Shown here one piece after another: positions 37,687-54,612 of a stretch of 64,000 nt of DNA (its first letter is position 1; each line of letters begins with the position of its first letter). The notes under the pieces were generated by a model. The model was given only the letters and a program-made list of their open reading frames with translations. It was not told the origin of the DNA and searched no databases. The DNA comes from Diplosphaera chodatii (Eukaryota; Chlorophyta; Trebouxiophyceae; Prasiolales; Stichococcaceae): the NCBI GenBank assembly GCA_032358165.1, contig JAALGY010000023.1, forward strand, positions 744,001 to 808,000. Reading direction: 5' to 3'. The translations under genes and the position numbers were made by a program.

Positions 37687-39923
37687 TCAGCACTCTGCAG
37701 CGCAGCACATTGTACTAAGCGCCTCCAGCAGCTGCTGCCTGCTGATGGCGCCAGCTGCCTCTGCTGCCCAGTGCTGCCCCTGCCCCTGCTCGGCGGCCAG
37801 GTCGTAATGCTCCAGCTGCAGCTGACCATCTGTCAAGTGCACGAGCACACGCACGCCTGCCACCATCAGCTGCCATGCCACTGACGACGCTCCCAAGGCT
37901 GGCAGCCGCTGCACTGACATTGCGGGGTGCTGTGCTGCCAGCTGACTCAGATCTGTCTCAATGCCGGATCTGCTCAGCCAATCAGTAGCAAGGATGAGCC
38001 TATGACAGCTTGACGTGCCACAGGTGTGCTGTTAGCGCAGATACTGCACTGCATTCCGTCAGAGCCACGGAGCAACACGAGGCCTACCTTACAGCCTGGT
38101 GTCGTACAAGCGACCGGACATGACGCAAAATGTTGTGCTGCGCAGAAAGACTGATGCCGATCCTGCTGAGCAAAGGCTGTCGCTGCTTGGCGGCCTGATT
38201 GTCTGCAAACATACCCAAGACGGCAGCCCGCAGCGCTCGCTGCTGGGGCAAGTGGCTGTCCTGGATCTGCATGCCAGCACAACATGCGGATGTATACCAG
38301 CGCTACAGCACCTAGGCTCAGCAGGTGCGCATCAGCAAGTGAGATCACTCTCGCTGGAGACATCCACAGGCTGCAAGCACTACTCAGGTGCTGGCAGGAA
38401 GGTTCCCTCGGCGTCCACCTGTTCAAGCAATTGCTGCGCCTCTGACTGCGGCACGTCCAGCTGGCTGGCTTCTGCGAGGACGACCTGGCAGATGGCCTGC
38501 CATACAATGTGGTCCTGGCGCCTGCACGGCCGGATGCTCTGAACCCCAGCTGTATGGTCTGTTCAGCACAGTCGCCAGACGAAAGTAGTACTGCTTCAGC
38601 AATCCGTCCATCAGGTGATGGCACACGCCATATGAATGCCTCCTCTACGCCTACCTGATGAGAAGCGTTTTCACAGCCGTCACGCCCGACATCAAGCCGG
38701 GCGCTGTGCCCGCTGCGATGTCGTGCTCATCTGCGACGGCGCAGACGGCGCCATCACTGCCCTGCCGATGTAGAGGCAGACTTGGTCGTCATACACGAGC
38801 CTCGTCAGCACGGCAAGAGTCGTGGCACACATACAAGGGTGCTTACCTGCAGTAGGTCGACCAGCAATTCTGGGGGTGGTGCACCCTCTGGCGGCAGCAG
38901 CGACAGGTCCACTGCGAAGCCCTTTGTCAGGATACCAGAACCCTGCATATGCAGGCCTGCTATCTATAGTGTTCCCTGCATGATGCTGGCAACAATGATG
39001 CAGCACGAGCGCCATCCTGCCAAATTCTGTGGTCAGAAGGAGGCCTTCGACATGGTTCTGCTAGCTCACCTGAATGTTCCAATCGTTCTGTAGCGCGGCA
39101 AGTTCAGCATGAAAGCGCCGGTTGCGGTTCAGACGTGCCTGCAGGTGCGCCACACCCTGCCGCAGGTGCTCTGACGACGCCTGCAGGATCGTGCAGCACA
39201 TGATTGACAGATGGAGGTAAGACTGTGGTGAGGGGCATGGCAATGACCCTAGGCCAGCAGGACCGCAGCCACTCTGATCCCACAAGGACATCGCATCGTG
39301 GGCCCAGCTGAGCGCACCTTCAGCTGCTGGATCTTTGACTGCGCACGCAGGGCATGCTCTGCTGCCAGATCGCCGATTGTCGTGCGCGGCTTCTGCACAT
39401 TGGTGGTGGCCACGACCTCCTGTGCCATGATCATCGAACATGAGCACTTGCACTGATCGGGTGTGATCGTTCGCGCTTGATAAGCACGCTGCACATGTCT
39501 GCAGCGTCTGCATGATACGCATGCGCTAGCGCAGTTGCAATACCTGTTGCCGCACAAGCGACACAAGGTCCAGAATGACATCCACCTCGCCCTGCACTCG
39601 ACACTGCAGGGCGTTAGATAGAAGGGATGGAAAGAAATTTCACGCCTGAGCATGGTGACGCGCGGTAGGCTAGGCTTCGAAGATGCCCATTGCACCTTGG
39701 CAGTCTGAATTGCTTCGAGTGCGCGCCATGGCAGGATCGGTTTGTCTGCCTGCCCTTCCTGCCCTGCTTCTTCTGCTGTTGCTTCCTTGTCAGTGACATT
39801 GGCCTTGGCCATGAAGGCCCATCGAGTGTCAGGTGCTGCGGTCTCCCTCCCATCGGGCTCGAATGCTTGCACACGCTGCGCTCTTATGAGCGACATGACG
39901 GCTGGATCAGCCAGCGACAGCAT
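37687..39923 (-). CDS. MED17: Mediator complex subunit 17
   Basis: Head-module scaffold subunit of the RNA polymerase II Mediator. From the Met at 39923 the exons read MLSLADPAVMSLIRAQRVQA, TRWAFMAKANVTDKEATAEE and KPILPWRALEAIQTAK, then VDVILDLVSLVRQQ, RTTIGDLAAEHALRAQSKIQ, EHLRQGVAHLQARLNRNRRF and HAELAALQNDWNIQ. GFAVDLSLLPPEGAPPPELL, AICQVVLAEASQLDVPQSEA and WQLMVAGVRVLVHLTDGQLQ follow. The order (PW, helix, DL..VS.., long helix ending in R.RF...L..L...W, then G..VDLS) is the plant MED17 pattern. The N-terminus looks short for the family, so an upstream exon in 39924-40140 is possible. The C-terminal exon ends at 37687. Inner borders of 38400-38950 are approximate. Confidence 0.75.
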
Positions 39924-40271
39924 GCCTCTATGCGTGAGTCAGATGGTCACGCAGGCTGTGGCAGCGGATCAAAGGGGTACATTGCACATCCGAGGCTGCA
40001 TCATGATGAATGCTGTGGGTGCGGCATGCGCATCATAACTGGCGTACACAGATAGCACGTCCAAAACAAATGTCTGAGGGCACTGGTCTGACATAGGGTA
40101 TGCTGCACGACAGAGCGTCAGTGGTCACTGATCCCAGAGATCAAGTATGAAGTTTGGCCAGAGTCACATCGCTGAGCCTACTACAGGAAGCAGGAGGCAG
40201 AAATCGTTTCCACGTGGGCGCACTAGGCAGCCAGCTGAACGGCTCTGCGCCCACCATTAGATCGCAGTTTC
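39924..40271. other. Spacer between MED17 and IPK1
   Basis: A 348-bp gap between two minus-strand genes. It may contain the true 5' end of MED17. Nothing else is recognised. Confidence 0.35.
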
Positions 40272-42871
40272 CTAGCTGAGCAGCTCAGCGAGTTGCTGCT
40301 GCTTGGCCTGGTACATGATGGCGCAGTCGAGCTCGTATTGCTCGTCAATCTTCTCTAGCGGCTTCAGATCCAGGTCCGCAACTGCAACCTGCCACACATG
40401 TCCAGAAGTTGTGACATGTGACTGACATGTGACGGACCACGCCCACGACTCTCGACGAACAACAAGCTTGCAAGCCAAATACATCGAGTGCACAACCAGG
40501 CCGCGGTATGGAGGGAGTTGTGCCCATGTCCAGAAGCCAGGAATGGCAAGAACTCGGCACCTTGTATTCAAAATGCTGTGAGTCAGCTACCAGGGTACCG
40601 AGAGCATCGGTGCTGGGCGCCGCATCGGCGTCCGGCAGCCGCCGCAGTGTGATCATGACACTGCAGTCCTTTGCTGTGGCCGCTATCATGTACTCTCGCA
40701 GCACACGGTGTGCTTCCAGCGGCGGCAGCGCTAGAAGTGCCTGGCGTGCTTCCTGAGTAGGAGGTGAGCGAGGTGACGTCTGCCCTCGGAGCAACTTATC
40801 AGTACGACGCGGTCCAAGCATGACGCTGCAAAGACAATCAACTCTCTGACCTGCAGTAACTTGTGACCTATTACGTGTTGCACCTCCTACCTGGCACTCT
40901 GCTGAGGCCCTCAGGTGCTCGCCTGCGCTGCACCGGCGCCGCCTGCAGCACGAGTGATGCAGGGCCTCCTTCGCCTGGCTGGACGGCGACGGCGGGCTGT
41001 TTGGCCGCGGCTCCTGCTGCTGCTGCTGCTGCTGACCGTACAGCAGCTGCCGAGCCGGCGGCGAGTGCTGGTGCCGATGCTGCCGCCTCTGCATGGAGCG
41101 CTGCTCCACCAGCCGTCGCTGCTGCGGTGACAGCGGCCGCCGCGGCGGTGCTGCCTGCTGCTCTGCGTGCGGAGTCTGCTGCTGCTGCTGCTGATCGCGC
41201 CTCTGCAGCAGGGCATGGTACAGCGGGTGCACGCCCTCGATGTCGTGCACGTCAAGCTGCTGCGTCCGCAAGATGTTGCCCAGCACCCCTGCAGGGCAGG
41301 AATGCACAGTGCATCGAGCTCATGTTGCAAAATGCTTGTGTGATGCACAGCACCAGATGCCGTCGCAGCCTTGGAAGCTGACAAAGGGCATGTGACATAT
41401 GATACAGTGTGAGCTGCCCACCTTCACACTGAAGCACCTGCTGCAGCAAGCTCAGCAGCACTGCTGATGCGTCACCCTCTGCCCAACCTGCCAGCGCCTC
41501 TACAAGCTGCTGATGTCCCTCTGGTGTCTCGACACCGCTGCAATCCCAAGGCGCATGTAAGCAGCCTCAAAGATCGAACTCTCACCAAAAGGGAACATCA
41601 TTCGCAATCGCTGTTTGAGAAGGGCCCAGTTCCTTGGCCAGCCTCCATGCCTACCTGAATGGACATGGCTGGCCGTCTCGGAAGAGGCGGAAGTTGTTTT
41701 GCGGCTGCCGAATCAATGCCTGCAGCGCTGCTGCCATGCGCGCCTCATCGTCTGAGAACAGGTCCAGCGGGTCGTAGCTGCTCAGGTGTGTCACTTTGCC
41801 CTGCAGCTGGCCAGGCAACCTGTCGGATTCCAGCAAGTGCCGACCTTGCAACTGGATACGTGATGGTCGACGACTTTGACACCTCACAGAGACAGTAGAG
41901 GTCGATGGCCATTCGGCCACTTAATGCACAACTTGCCTCGGCCAGCTTAAACGCTTGCTGCAGCTGAAACTTTGATTTCTGCCGCTTCAGCCGGTTGTCG
42001 GGATGAATTGTGGCTGCCGACGGCAGGCAGCCCCACTTGGGCTTCACCTCCACACAGATTGTCGGCAGCCCTGTATCAGCAAGCGCAATCAGCTAGCGCC
42101 AGCTGGCATGCTGCAGCGACCACAGCATGGCATGGCATCAGACATGGTCCATGGCGGCTTGGTGACCAGCAGGCCATGCTGGGCTTCAGGCGATCACCTG
42201 GCCGAGACTGCATAAATGCAGTGTGGTTCGGCATGAGCGTGGCGGAGCATGCTGTGGCCTCGGCTGCTGGGCTCACCGCAGCCAGTAGTACTTGTGCCAA
42301 GTCTGGGGCGACAGCTGCTGGAACCTGAGCAGAGAGCTTTCAGATCACAGCCGAGCAACGCAACATGCCACATGCAGTCGAACAACCAGAGTTTACCTGT
42401 TGAGCAACATATGTCTCTCCAAGCATTGGCTCTGCAATCTGGTCGATAAAAGCGCAGGCCCGCCGCATGGGATCTGCATACGATGTAGGAGTGGCCAGTT
42501 GCGACTGCTTCATGCACACAGCAGTACGCCACAACGCCCGCTCAGCGTCTGCACGGCGAGCGCACCCCCATCAAGTATGTCTGCATGTTCTGCCCACAGG
42601 GCTTCCTCGAGTGCCACGGCATGTGGCGGTCGGGGCTTCAAACGCGGCTTGCTGAGACGAAGCACCTGGCCCAGCTGCATGTTGGCAGCAACACATTACA
42701 TGATGTACCTCTCTAGCTTCCCTACATGTGAGCATGCAAATGAGCTTACTGCTACACAGAGCCCACCAGGTCACCACGCTTGCCGACATACGCAAACACT
42801 GCATTTGCTCTGCCGGCGCCCAGCAGTGTCCAGTCCTCGGGACGCGTTGACGTCAAGTCTATCGTGGTCAT
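40272..42871 (-). CDS. IPK1: Inositol-pentakisphosphate 2-kinase
   Basis: Converts InsP5 to InsP6 (phytate) using ATP. Exon 1 from 42871 reads [20 protein letters not shown] then [10 protein letters not shown], the glycine-rich N-lobe. Further exons give [60 protein letters not shown] (the catalytic EVKPKWG motif), [60 protein letters not shown] and [20 protein letters not shown]. All are family landmarks in the right order. The odd part is an insert before the AATAKDCS block, rich in Gln and Arg (TTC-poor, with QQQQQQ and QQQQQQQ runs at about 41200-40980). Minus strand, divergent from PsbX. Confidence 0.92.
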
Positions 42872-43297
42872 ATTGAGCTGACCTGGTTCTCATATATTTG
42901 GGACTGTTACAGATCGTGTCATGGGCATGGTGAGCTCAACGCGGACGCAGCAGATGTGCTAGGATGACGTGCAGTCAAGCACTGAAGCTTTAAGAGAGGT
43001 TGCGCAGTCCAAGTCATTCACTAAACAGACGTCTCACGCAAGAAAGAACTTGGCACTCATCATTCATCGGGATCGCGGTTGTACCGTCTCCATGCATGTG
43101 TACGGGAGTGCCTCGTCGACACCATGAAGACTCTTGCAGCAACCCCCACTTACGAATTCTTTCCACCCCGGATCGAGTGCACATCTGCGGTCTTATCGCG
43201 ACCCACAACAGCGCACAAGCAACAGCACGCCCACAGCTCGCTGGATATATCGACCTGTTGCTGCCACCGGTGTCTGTGCCCCTCAGGTCTGGACGCG
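42872..43297. promoter_or_regulatory. Divergent promoter region IPK1 / PsbX
   Basis: A 426-bp gap between divergent start codons. AT-rich TATA-like words lie at 42892-42899 (ATATATTT) and 43244-43251 (GATATATC, about 50 bp before the PsbX ATG). Function of either is unproven. Confidence 0.4.
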
Positions 43298-43645
43298 ATG
43301 GCCGCAATCACATCCGCTCAGCTGCTGTCGGCCCGCCCCTCGCTGGCGGTGTCACACAAGCGCGCCTCGGCACCTCGTGCCAGCCGTGCACAGACGCTGT
43401 GCCGCGCAGCCAAGCCGGTGGCCAGCACTGAGGAGAAGAAGCAGCAGCTGGCGCTCCCAGCAGGCGTGGCAGCGGGCATGGCGGCCATGATGGCACACCC
43501 ACTCGCGGCGGAGGCCACCTCTGTGACGCCCAGCCTCCGGAACCTGCTGGGCTCGGTCGCCGCTGGCGGCGCAGTCCTGGGCGCGATCTTCTTCGCCATC
43601 ACCACCATCGCATCGTTCGATCCGGTCGCCCGTGGCCGGAAGTAG
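43298..43645 (+). CDS. psbX: Photosystem II PsbX protein, nuclear-encoded
   Basis: Small single-span subunit of photosystem II near cytochrome b559. One uninterrupted exon encodes 115 residues. Residues 1-40 are a typical plastid transit peptide (MAAITSAQLLSARPSLAVSH, Ser/Arg/Ala-rich). A second hydrophobic lumen-type segment follows (LALPAGVAAGMAAMMAHPLA, then AEA). The mature part starts about TSVTPSLRNLLGSVAAGGAV and ends TTIASFDPVARGRK. The TPSL.N.L.S..AGG and FDPV.R motifs match plant PsbX. An in-frame upstream extension exists, but this Met gives a normal transit peptide. It is one of the few genes here without an intron. Confidence 0.92.
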   Translation: MAAITSAQLLSARPSLAVSHKRASAPRASRAQTLCRAAKPVASTEEKKQQLALPAGVAAGMAAMMAHPLAAEATSVTPSLRNLLGSVAAGGAVLGAIFFAITTIASFDPVARGRK

Positions 43646-44250
43646 GCTGACGCGGGGTGTGAGCAGGCGCCTGTCCCTTGCGGGGACGCCTGTTGCAAGC
43701 TGCGACGGATCTGTTCAGCCTTCGGGGTGGTAACTGCGGCTGTGTGCGCGCCCACATGCGAACATGCAGCCGCATCGTTTAGATGCATCATGAGAGACAA
43801 CCAACATCTGCTTCAGCTGAGGGTCGGTTGGTTGGACACCAGTTTGGTTGAGCCGCAGTTGCTGCAATGATGCTTGGCACTGCATCACATTGACGCCACT
43901 CTGATTGACTTCAACTGAAACCATGCAATCGGATCAAGGGTCAAAGCAATACCGAATGTGCACACGACACTATCGCCATGCAGCCTGCGCGCAGCAGCAA
44001 GATACTCGGACACATCTCATTCTGCAACACTTGCACTGTATTTCGGGATTTTTATGGTGTTTAGGGTGGCATCGGTATATGAGGCTCAATGGACAAATTT
44101 TCTCTAAAGATTGCACAATTTAACACGGTGGCACGATGTACCTGCTGTTACTGTGCCAGAGTCTCTTTCCCAGTCAAACCCAAGGGAGATCAAGGAACAC
44201 ACCACCTCACCTAATATCACAAAATGCTGCGGGTTCCGTGTGATACTCCT
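43646..44250. other. Convergent spacer PsbX / GRP94
   Basis: 605 bp of 3' flanks. AT content rises near 44030-44120. No supported exon or RNA gene. Confidence 0.45.
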
Positions 44251-47200
44251 CTACAGCTCGTCACTGATGCTGTCTGATGCCGACTCGCCAACCGTGGCAT
44301 CTGTCGCCTTATCAGTGTCTGCCTCCACCTCCAGAGCATCCGGCTCTACAGGCTCTGATGGGTCTGCTGAACCTGCCTCGGCTGCAGCCTCAGCTGCAGC
44401 CTCGCTGATGTCTGCCGTCATATCAGCTGGTTCGGTCTTCTGCTGTGCTGCATCAGTCGCCTGTTCCTCTGCCTCCTCCTGTCAGTTGTCGAAGCAGAGA
44501 TCTTAGGAGCAGGGATAGATGCAGCACCATGCAAACAATCACCAGCATGTGATGGAGTTGCGCACGCCAGCCAAAGCTGCTGTACCTCTGCAGACTCCTC
44601 TGGCACCTCGAACTTGTCGAAGTCTGACTTGATCTTCAGTGCATCCTGTGACACGATGGTGCACAGGTGTGGCATGACATCTGGAAGTGCTCGCACACAG
44701 CAGGATGCACGGCTGCTTCTGAAGCTTCTTGATATGTTAAACCCAGGCCGACTCGGCCAACAGGTGACAGCAAGAGGCGAGCTGGACACACCTTGACCAG
44801 GCTGTAGACGCGCTTGTTGAACGCCTTGTTGTCGTTCAGCTGGAAGCCGCTCTCCAGCAGCGCCGTCTCATACAGCAGCTTGGCCAGTAGCTGTGTGCGC
44901 TCGCCCTCTGGGCTCTGGCCATGCTGCAAGCATTATGACAGGAATGTGTTCATCGTAGCTATGGTCAAGTGCACAATCCTACAGACGGCAGCAATGTCGT
45001 ATGTGAAGCGAACACTACTGGAGCCAAGTGCATGCAAACCGCCATAACCTAAACATATACACTCAACTATATCGGAGGCAGTCTGCGCAGCTGCAGTTGA
45101 AGAATGTCAGCTCACCAGCGTTTTCAGCTCCTGGATGAGGGGATGGTGCGGATTGATCTCCAGCGTCTTCTGTCCCCGCATGAAGGCGTTCTTCTCTGAG
45201 TCTCCCATTGCCTACAAGGATGATACCACATCGATCAAGAGGGACATGTTGCTGAATTTTGTTCACAGCAATACAGATGGTGGCACTGTTGCCGGCAAGC
45301 GGCCGGCGCCAGCATACAGGAGCAGCACGCACCTGCGCTTTCATGATGCGCTCCATGTTGGCGGACCAGCCAAACTTGGAGGTCACGACCACGAGCGGCG
45401 TGTCGTGCAGCCGCTTGCTGACCTTCACGCCCTGCACCTCGCTGCCCAGCTGCTCCTTCCACCATTTGGTCAGCTCCTTGTACTCCCCCTGCAGGGACAC
45501 ATGGCCACCTGAACATGTTGTGTACTAAACTCTGCGGCCTGAGCACTGCATGCAGACAGGCGGCAGCAGTGTACAGAGGCAACATGTTGTTGGCTTACCC
45601 TGAGCTTTTTGTCGGCACCCTTCTCGGCCTTGTCCTTGCCGATCTTGAGGTCCTCCTTGGAGGCGTCAAAGAACTTGTGGCCGTCGTACTCTGCCAGGTT
45701 GGACATCACGTACCTGCGGGACATCAGCGGCATCAGTTGGGTGGTGGCAGCCATCGAGGAGGCGCACAATCTGGACGGGGCCTTTACACGGCAGGCCGTG
45801 TGACGAGATCAAGGGGAGAGGCGCACTCGTCCAGGGCATCGGTGAAGTAGATGACCTCGTAGTCCTTGCGCTTCAGCTTCTCCAGGAAGGGGCTGTTCTC
45901 CACCTCATCCCGTGACCGCCCTGCACTTCCCATGGTGCAGCCCAGTGTTCATCCTCCGTGGTTAGAAGAAGGCCACTGGTGAGACTGTTGTCAACGGCAT
46001 GCACAAGGGCTGCTGTGCATCAATGGGGCAGGCGGTGCATTAGCAGATGCTGCATGCTATGCATGTAGCTGCAGCAACGTGCGTACGCACCAGCGATGTA
46101 GAGGATATCCTTCTGGTCCGGCTTCATGCGGGATATGTAGTCGTCCAGGCTGGTCAGCTTCTCTGGCGATTTCGATGTTTGCACCTGCAAGCGGGCAGTA
46201 TCAGTTGCAGACCGAGAGAGCAGATGTAGTTTGCTGAACCGAGCAAGGGTCTCATGGCACATGATACAAGCAGCATTCTGGCAGGGAGTGCACCCGCAGC
46301 AGCTTGGCAAGGCGGTTGCGGTTGGCTGTGTCTTCCACGACGCCCATCTTCAGCGCCTTGCCGAACTCGTTCCACAGCTTCGTGTATGCAGTCTTGTCTG
46401 CTTCACGCTTCTTGATCGCCTCCTCGTCTGCGTACGTCATGGAAGAACGTTCAGCACTGGCTTGATGGACAACTGCAGCAACCAGCCACATGGTGTACTG
46501 TTGCACGGCTGCCTTTGAGACCACAGCGCAGCGTTGTCAAAAACCGTGCGCACACCCTTCTTCTCGCCGTCCTCGTCCTTTTCCTCGTCCTCTGCTGCCT
46601 TCTGGGCATCTGCAATCTTGCGGATCATGTCCAGCGCCTTGCGCACCTGCAGAGGCGTGGAGCGTGCTGGGCATAAGCTCACCTCCACACAAAGGCAAAT
46701 GTTCGGGCATGCACCTCCGTCAAAGCTCCTCTTTGGTCAGAGCAAAAGCGCACCAGCTTCTTCTTGATGGTCTTCAGTGAAGAGTGTGCCTGCAGCATCT
46801 CACGGCTGACATTCAGCGGCAGCGTGTCAGAGTCCACCAGACCCACCAGCCAGCGCAGGTACCTGCACAGCAGCGCATGATGTGAAATGGAAGTCCGGCT
46901 TGGTCGTCCTAGCACGCAACACGTGCAAGTCCTGGGCTAGCAGTGGAGGATCAACCCATCTGCGACCATCCTGACAATTGAGAAGGGAGAGCACGGTGCG
47001 CACCGTGGCATCAGGTCCTCGAAGTCGTCGGAGATGAAGACCCGCCGCACGTACAGCTTGATGTTGTTCTTCTTCTGATAGTAGTTGTCCATGAAGTCGG
47101 GCGGTGCGGTGCCCGGTATGAACAGGACAGCACGGAACTCCACATCGCCCTCCGCTTTGAAGTGCGAGTGCGACTGGGGGCTGTCAAAGTTCTGCGTGCC

Positions 47201-49617
47201 ACACCACAGGTTATGGTTCCGCATGATTCACCATGTACAAAGTGTCCTGTGTTGAAATTTGAAGCTTGCAAGGGCCACTCAGCACATGCGAGCTGTGAGA
47301 AAGCAAGCTTGCATGTAACATCAAGCGGTGGTGGTAAAGTAATAGTATGCTATCATGCAGCACATGGGTCTGCTCAAGGTGCTCACCTTGGAGATGGCCT
47401 TGTAGAACTTCTCGTACTCCTCAGACGTGACGTCAGACGGGCTGCGCAGCCAGATGGCGTTCTGTGTGTTGAGCTGCTCCCAGTCGTGCTCTGTGACGGT
47501 GACCTTCTTGGTCGTCGGTGCTTCCTCCTCCTTGTCAGCCTCCTCATCTGTGCCCAATCCAACCATGCTTAGTTGGAGGTCGAGTGAAACCCGACCCTAC
47601 GCTGCAGCATTCGACAAGCTGCAAGTAAGTTCTGAACATCTGGACACTTGCCACGGTGCCAACCTCATCCTCATCAGACACATCGTCCTCGTCCTTCGTA
47701 GCCTTGGCGGCAGCCTTCTCAGCACGCTCCGCTTCTTGCGCCTCCAACTCCTCCGCCGTCATCGGCACATCCTTCTCCACCTGCCATATGTTGACGATCA
47801 GACAGTTCAGCGCCCAGCTGACCTGGCTCGTACTGCTGCATGCTCACTGGGTGCGGCCGTGCGCCTGCGGTGGCAGCAGCAGCCGAGACCGTGGCGTGAC
47901 CTTGTGTGTGGATTATCGGCGGCACACCTCCTTGGTGGTGTACAGGTAGATGGGGAAGTTGATGAACTCGGAGTACTGGTTGACCAGGTCGCGCAGCTTC
48001 TGCTCCTGCACATACTCCTGGGCCTCCTCCTGCATGCATGAGCGCCTTCCCATTTGCTGCACAGCACATGCAGCAGGACACCCTGCATACCCTGTTTGAC
48101 TGCCGTCCACAGGCATCGAATGGAAAAGCAGTGCTTGGTGCCAGCACCTTCAGATAGATGTTAATCTGGGTGCCCCGGCCCAGTGGTGTCCCCTCAGTGT
48201 CCTCGGAAATCGCAAAGGCGCCATCTGCTCCGGACTCCCAGATGTACCTGCGCACATGCAGATACAAATTCATGTGTTTGCCAAGTGTAAGGTGAACCCT
48301 GGCGTCTAACGATGTGGCAGACCAGCTGCTGCGCACAGATCATCAGCTACTTACTGCTTGTCGTCGTTGTGCTTTGAGATGACCTCCACGTAGTCCGCAA
48401 CGAGGTACACCGAGTAGAAGCCCACGCCAAACTGGCCAATCAAGTTCAGGTCACCGCCCTTCTGCATCTGCTCCAGGAATGCTGCACGCATGACATGATT
48501 CCATTGGACCAGCTGCTGCACACAGACATTGACCTGTGCACGAGTCTTTAGTGCAGTCAGTGCCCTATTGCTGCGCTATCTACTGAGCCACAGAACTGCA
48601 TGCAGCCTATGCATGCAGTCACCTGAGGTGCCCGACTTGGCAATGGTTCCCAGGTGGTTGCGCAGATCCTCCTTGGTCATGCCAATGCCGCGGTCACGAA
48701 GGGTGAGCACCTTCTTCTCTGGGTCAAACTGCATTGCGCACATGTGCCAAGACGGTTGGTAGGTATCTATGTTGGCGCAGGAATTCCTCATGCAGGTGAG
48801 CTGGCAACGCCATCAACGCCCCAGAGCTGATACATAACCGAACTCACTGAAATTCGAATGTCGAGCTTGGCGTCGTCGCCATCGCCCAGCTGCGCTTTGT
48901 CGGTGAGCGACAGGAAGCGGAGCTTGTCCAGCGCATCGGCGGCGTTTGAGATCAGCTCGCGCAGGAAGATGTCCTTGTTGGAGTACAGGCTGTTGATGAT
49001 GATGTCCATCAGCCGAGACACCTCCGCCTGGAACTCGAACTTCTGTGCACCGCTGCGCGGACCCTTGGGCTTGCCGTCTGCAGCTTCTGCTGCTGCAGCT
49101 GCAGCATTTTCTGGACCTCCGGCAGCTGGCTCAGCGTCCTGTGGGGGCGGGTCGGTCGATGCAGGCGTCTCCTCGCTGCAGTGCAGCAGTCGCATGTGTT
49201 CACGAGACGAGTTCATACGGTTTGCATGTATACCTGCTGTACTGGAGACTATAAGCAGCGTGTGGCAGTCAGCATGCTGTCGGTGTTGCGCAATGAGCTA
49301 TCTGCAACTTGGCATCCTCACTTGATGACAGTTTCTACATCCGGTGCTGTCGATGTTCCCGTATCCGCGTCTGTGCCAGTGGCTGCAGCCTCCGCCTCTT
49401 GCGCGGTCGCACGGCCTGCTGCACACCAGTGCAGTCCAGCAACTCAGTCCCCACAAACCATCAAAACAAACAATCAAACATGGTGCTACCCAATCCAAAC
49501 CTTGACTATAGTCTACAGAATCGCATCAGGCAAGTGCATTTACACATGGAGTTCCGTACCAACGATCAGCGCAGCCCCGAGCAGCGCGATCAGCAACAGA
49601 CACTGTCCCCGACGCAT
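44251..49617 (-). CDS. HSP90B1: ER-lumenal HSP90 (GRP94/endoplasmin)
   Basis: ATP-dependent ER chaperone. The signal peptide is [20 protein letters not shown], starting at 49617. An acidic/Ala-rich pre-N region follows, then the HSP90 ATPase domain: [34 protein letters not shown] (with the catalytic Glu and ATP-binding Asn), [41 protein letters not shown] charged linker with [13 protein letters not shown] leads to the middle domain ([50 protein letters not shown]) and C-domain ([25 protein letters not shown]). The acidic tail ends SISDEL, so the last four residues are SDEL, not KDEL or HDEL. About 20 exons, divergent from BiP. Confidence 0.95.
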
Positions 49618-49992
49618 CGTTGCGCAGTCAGATGGGCCTGCCACTGATGTGGTGATCACTGATGGTCTCCAGTGCAAGTGCAACGACAAACGATTGGCAA
49701 CGCCGCAGGAGCTGCACCTTGCCAGCGTGAGAGCCCACTGCCGCGCCCTGATTGGTCGAAACAGCAGACACAGGGGAAGTAAACATGAGGGGAGAAACTT
49801 CCTGAGCGCGGCCATTGGCTACCATTCCTCCAGTCCCCGCACACACATCTTCAAGAACTGCAAAAGTCTGTGAAAGCGTGTGCCTCCCTAGACGGTGAGC
49901 GAAGGAGCCAGGCAAAGAACGCGAGACGTGCGCTGAACGTCCATCAAGGCCCGCAGAGGTCGGCAGCGCCGGTATCGCAGCAGCGAGGGGTC
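49618..49992. promoter_or_regulatory. Shared GRP94/BiP divergent promoter with CCAAT and HSE-like sites
   Basis: Only 375 bp separate the two chaperone start codons. ATTGG (inverted CCAAT) occurs at 49693-49697, 49751-49755 and 49814-49818, all in one orientation. Two heat-shock-element-like palindromes are present: GAAACTTC at 49794-49801, extended to GAAACTTCCTGAG, and TTCAAGAA at 49850-49857. An ACGTG core lies near 49925. No canonical ERSE (CCAAT-N9-CCACG) is found. Co-regulation by stress is inference. Confidence 0.6.

Positions 49993-54612
<4,620 letters not shown>

Noticed and set aside
49618..49992. Canonical ERSE (CCAAT-N9-CCACG) or ERSE-II
   Set aside because: The nine-base spacing from each of the three ATTGG boxes was checked and none reaches CGTGG/CCACG. 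No ATTGG-N-CCACG is present either.
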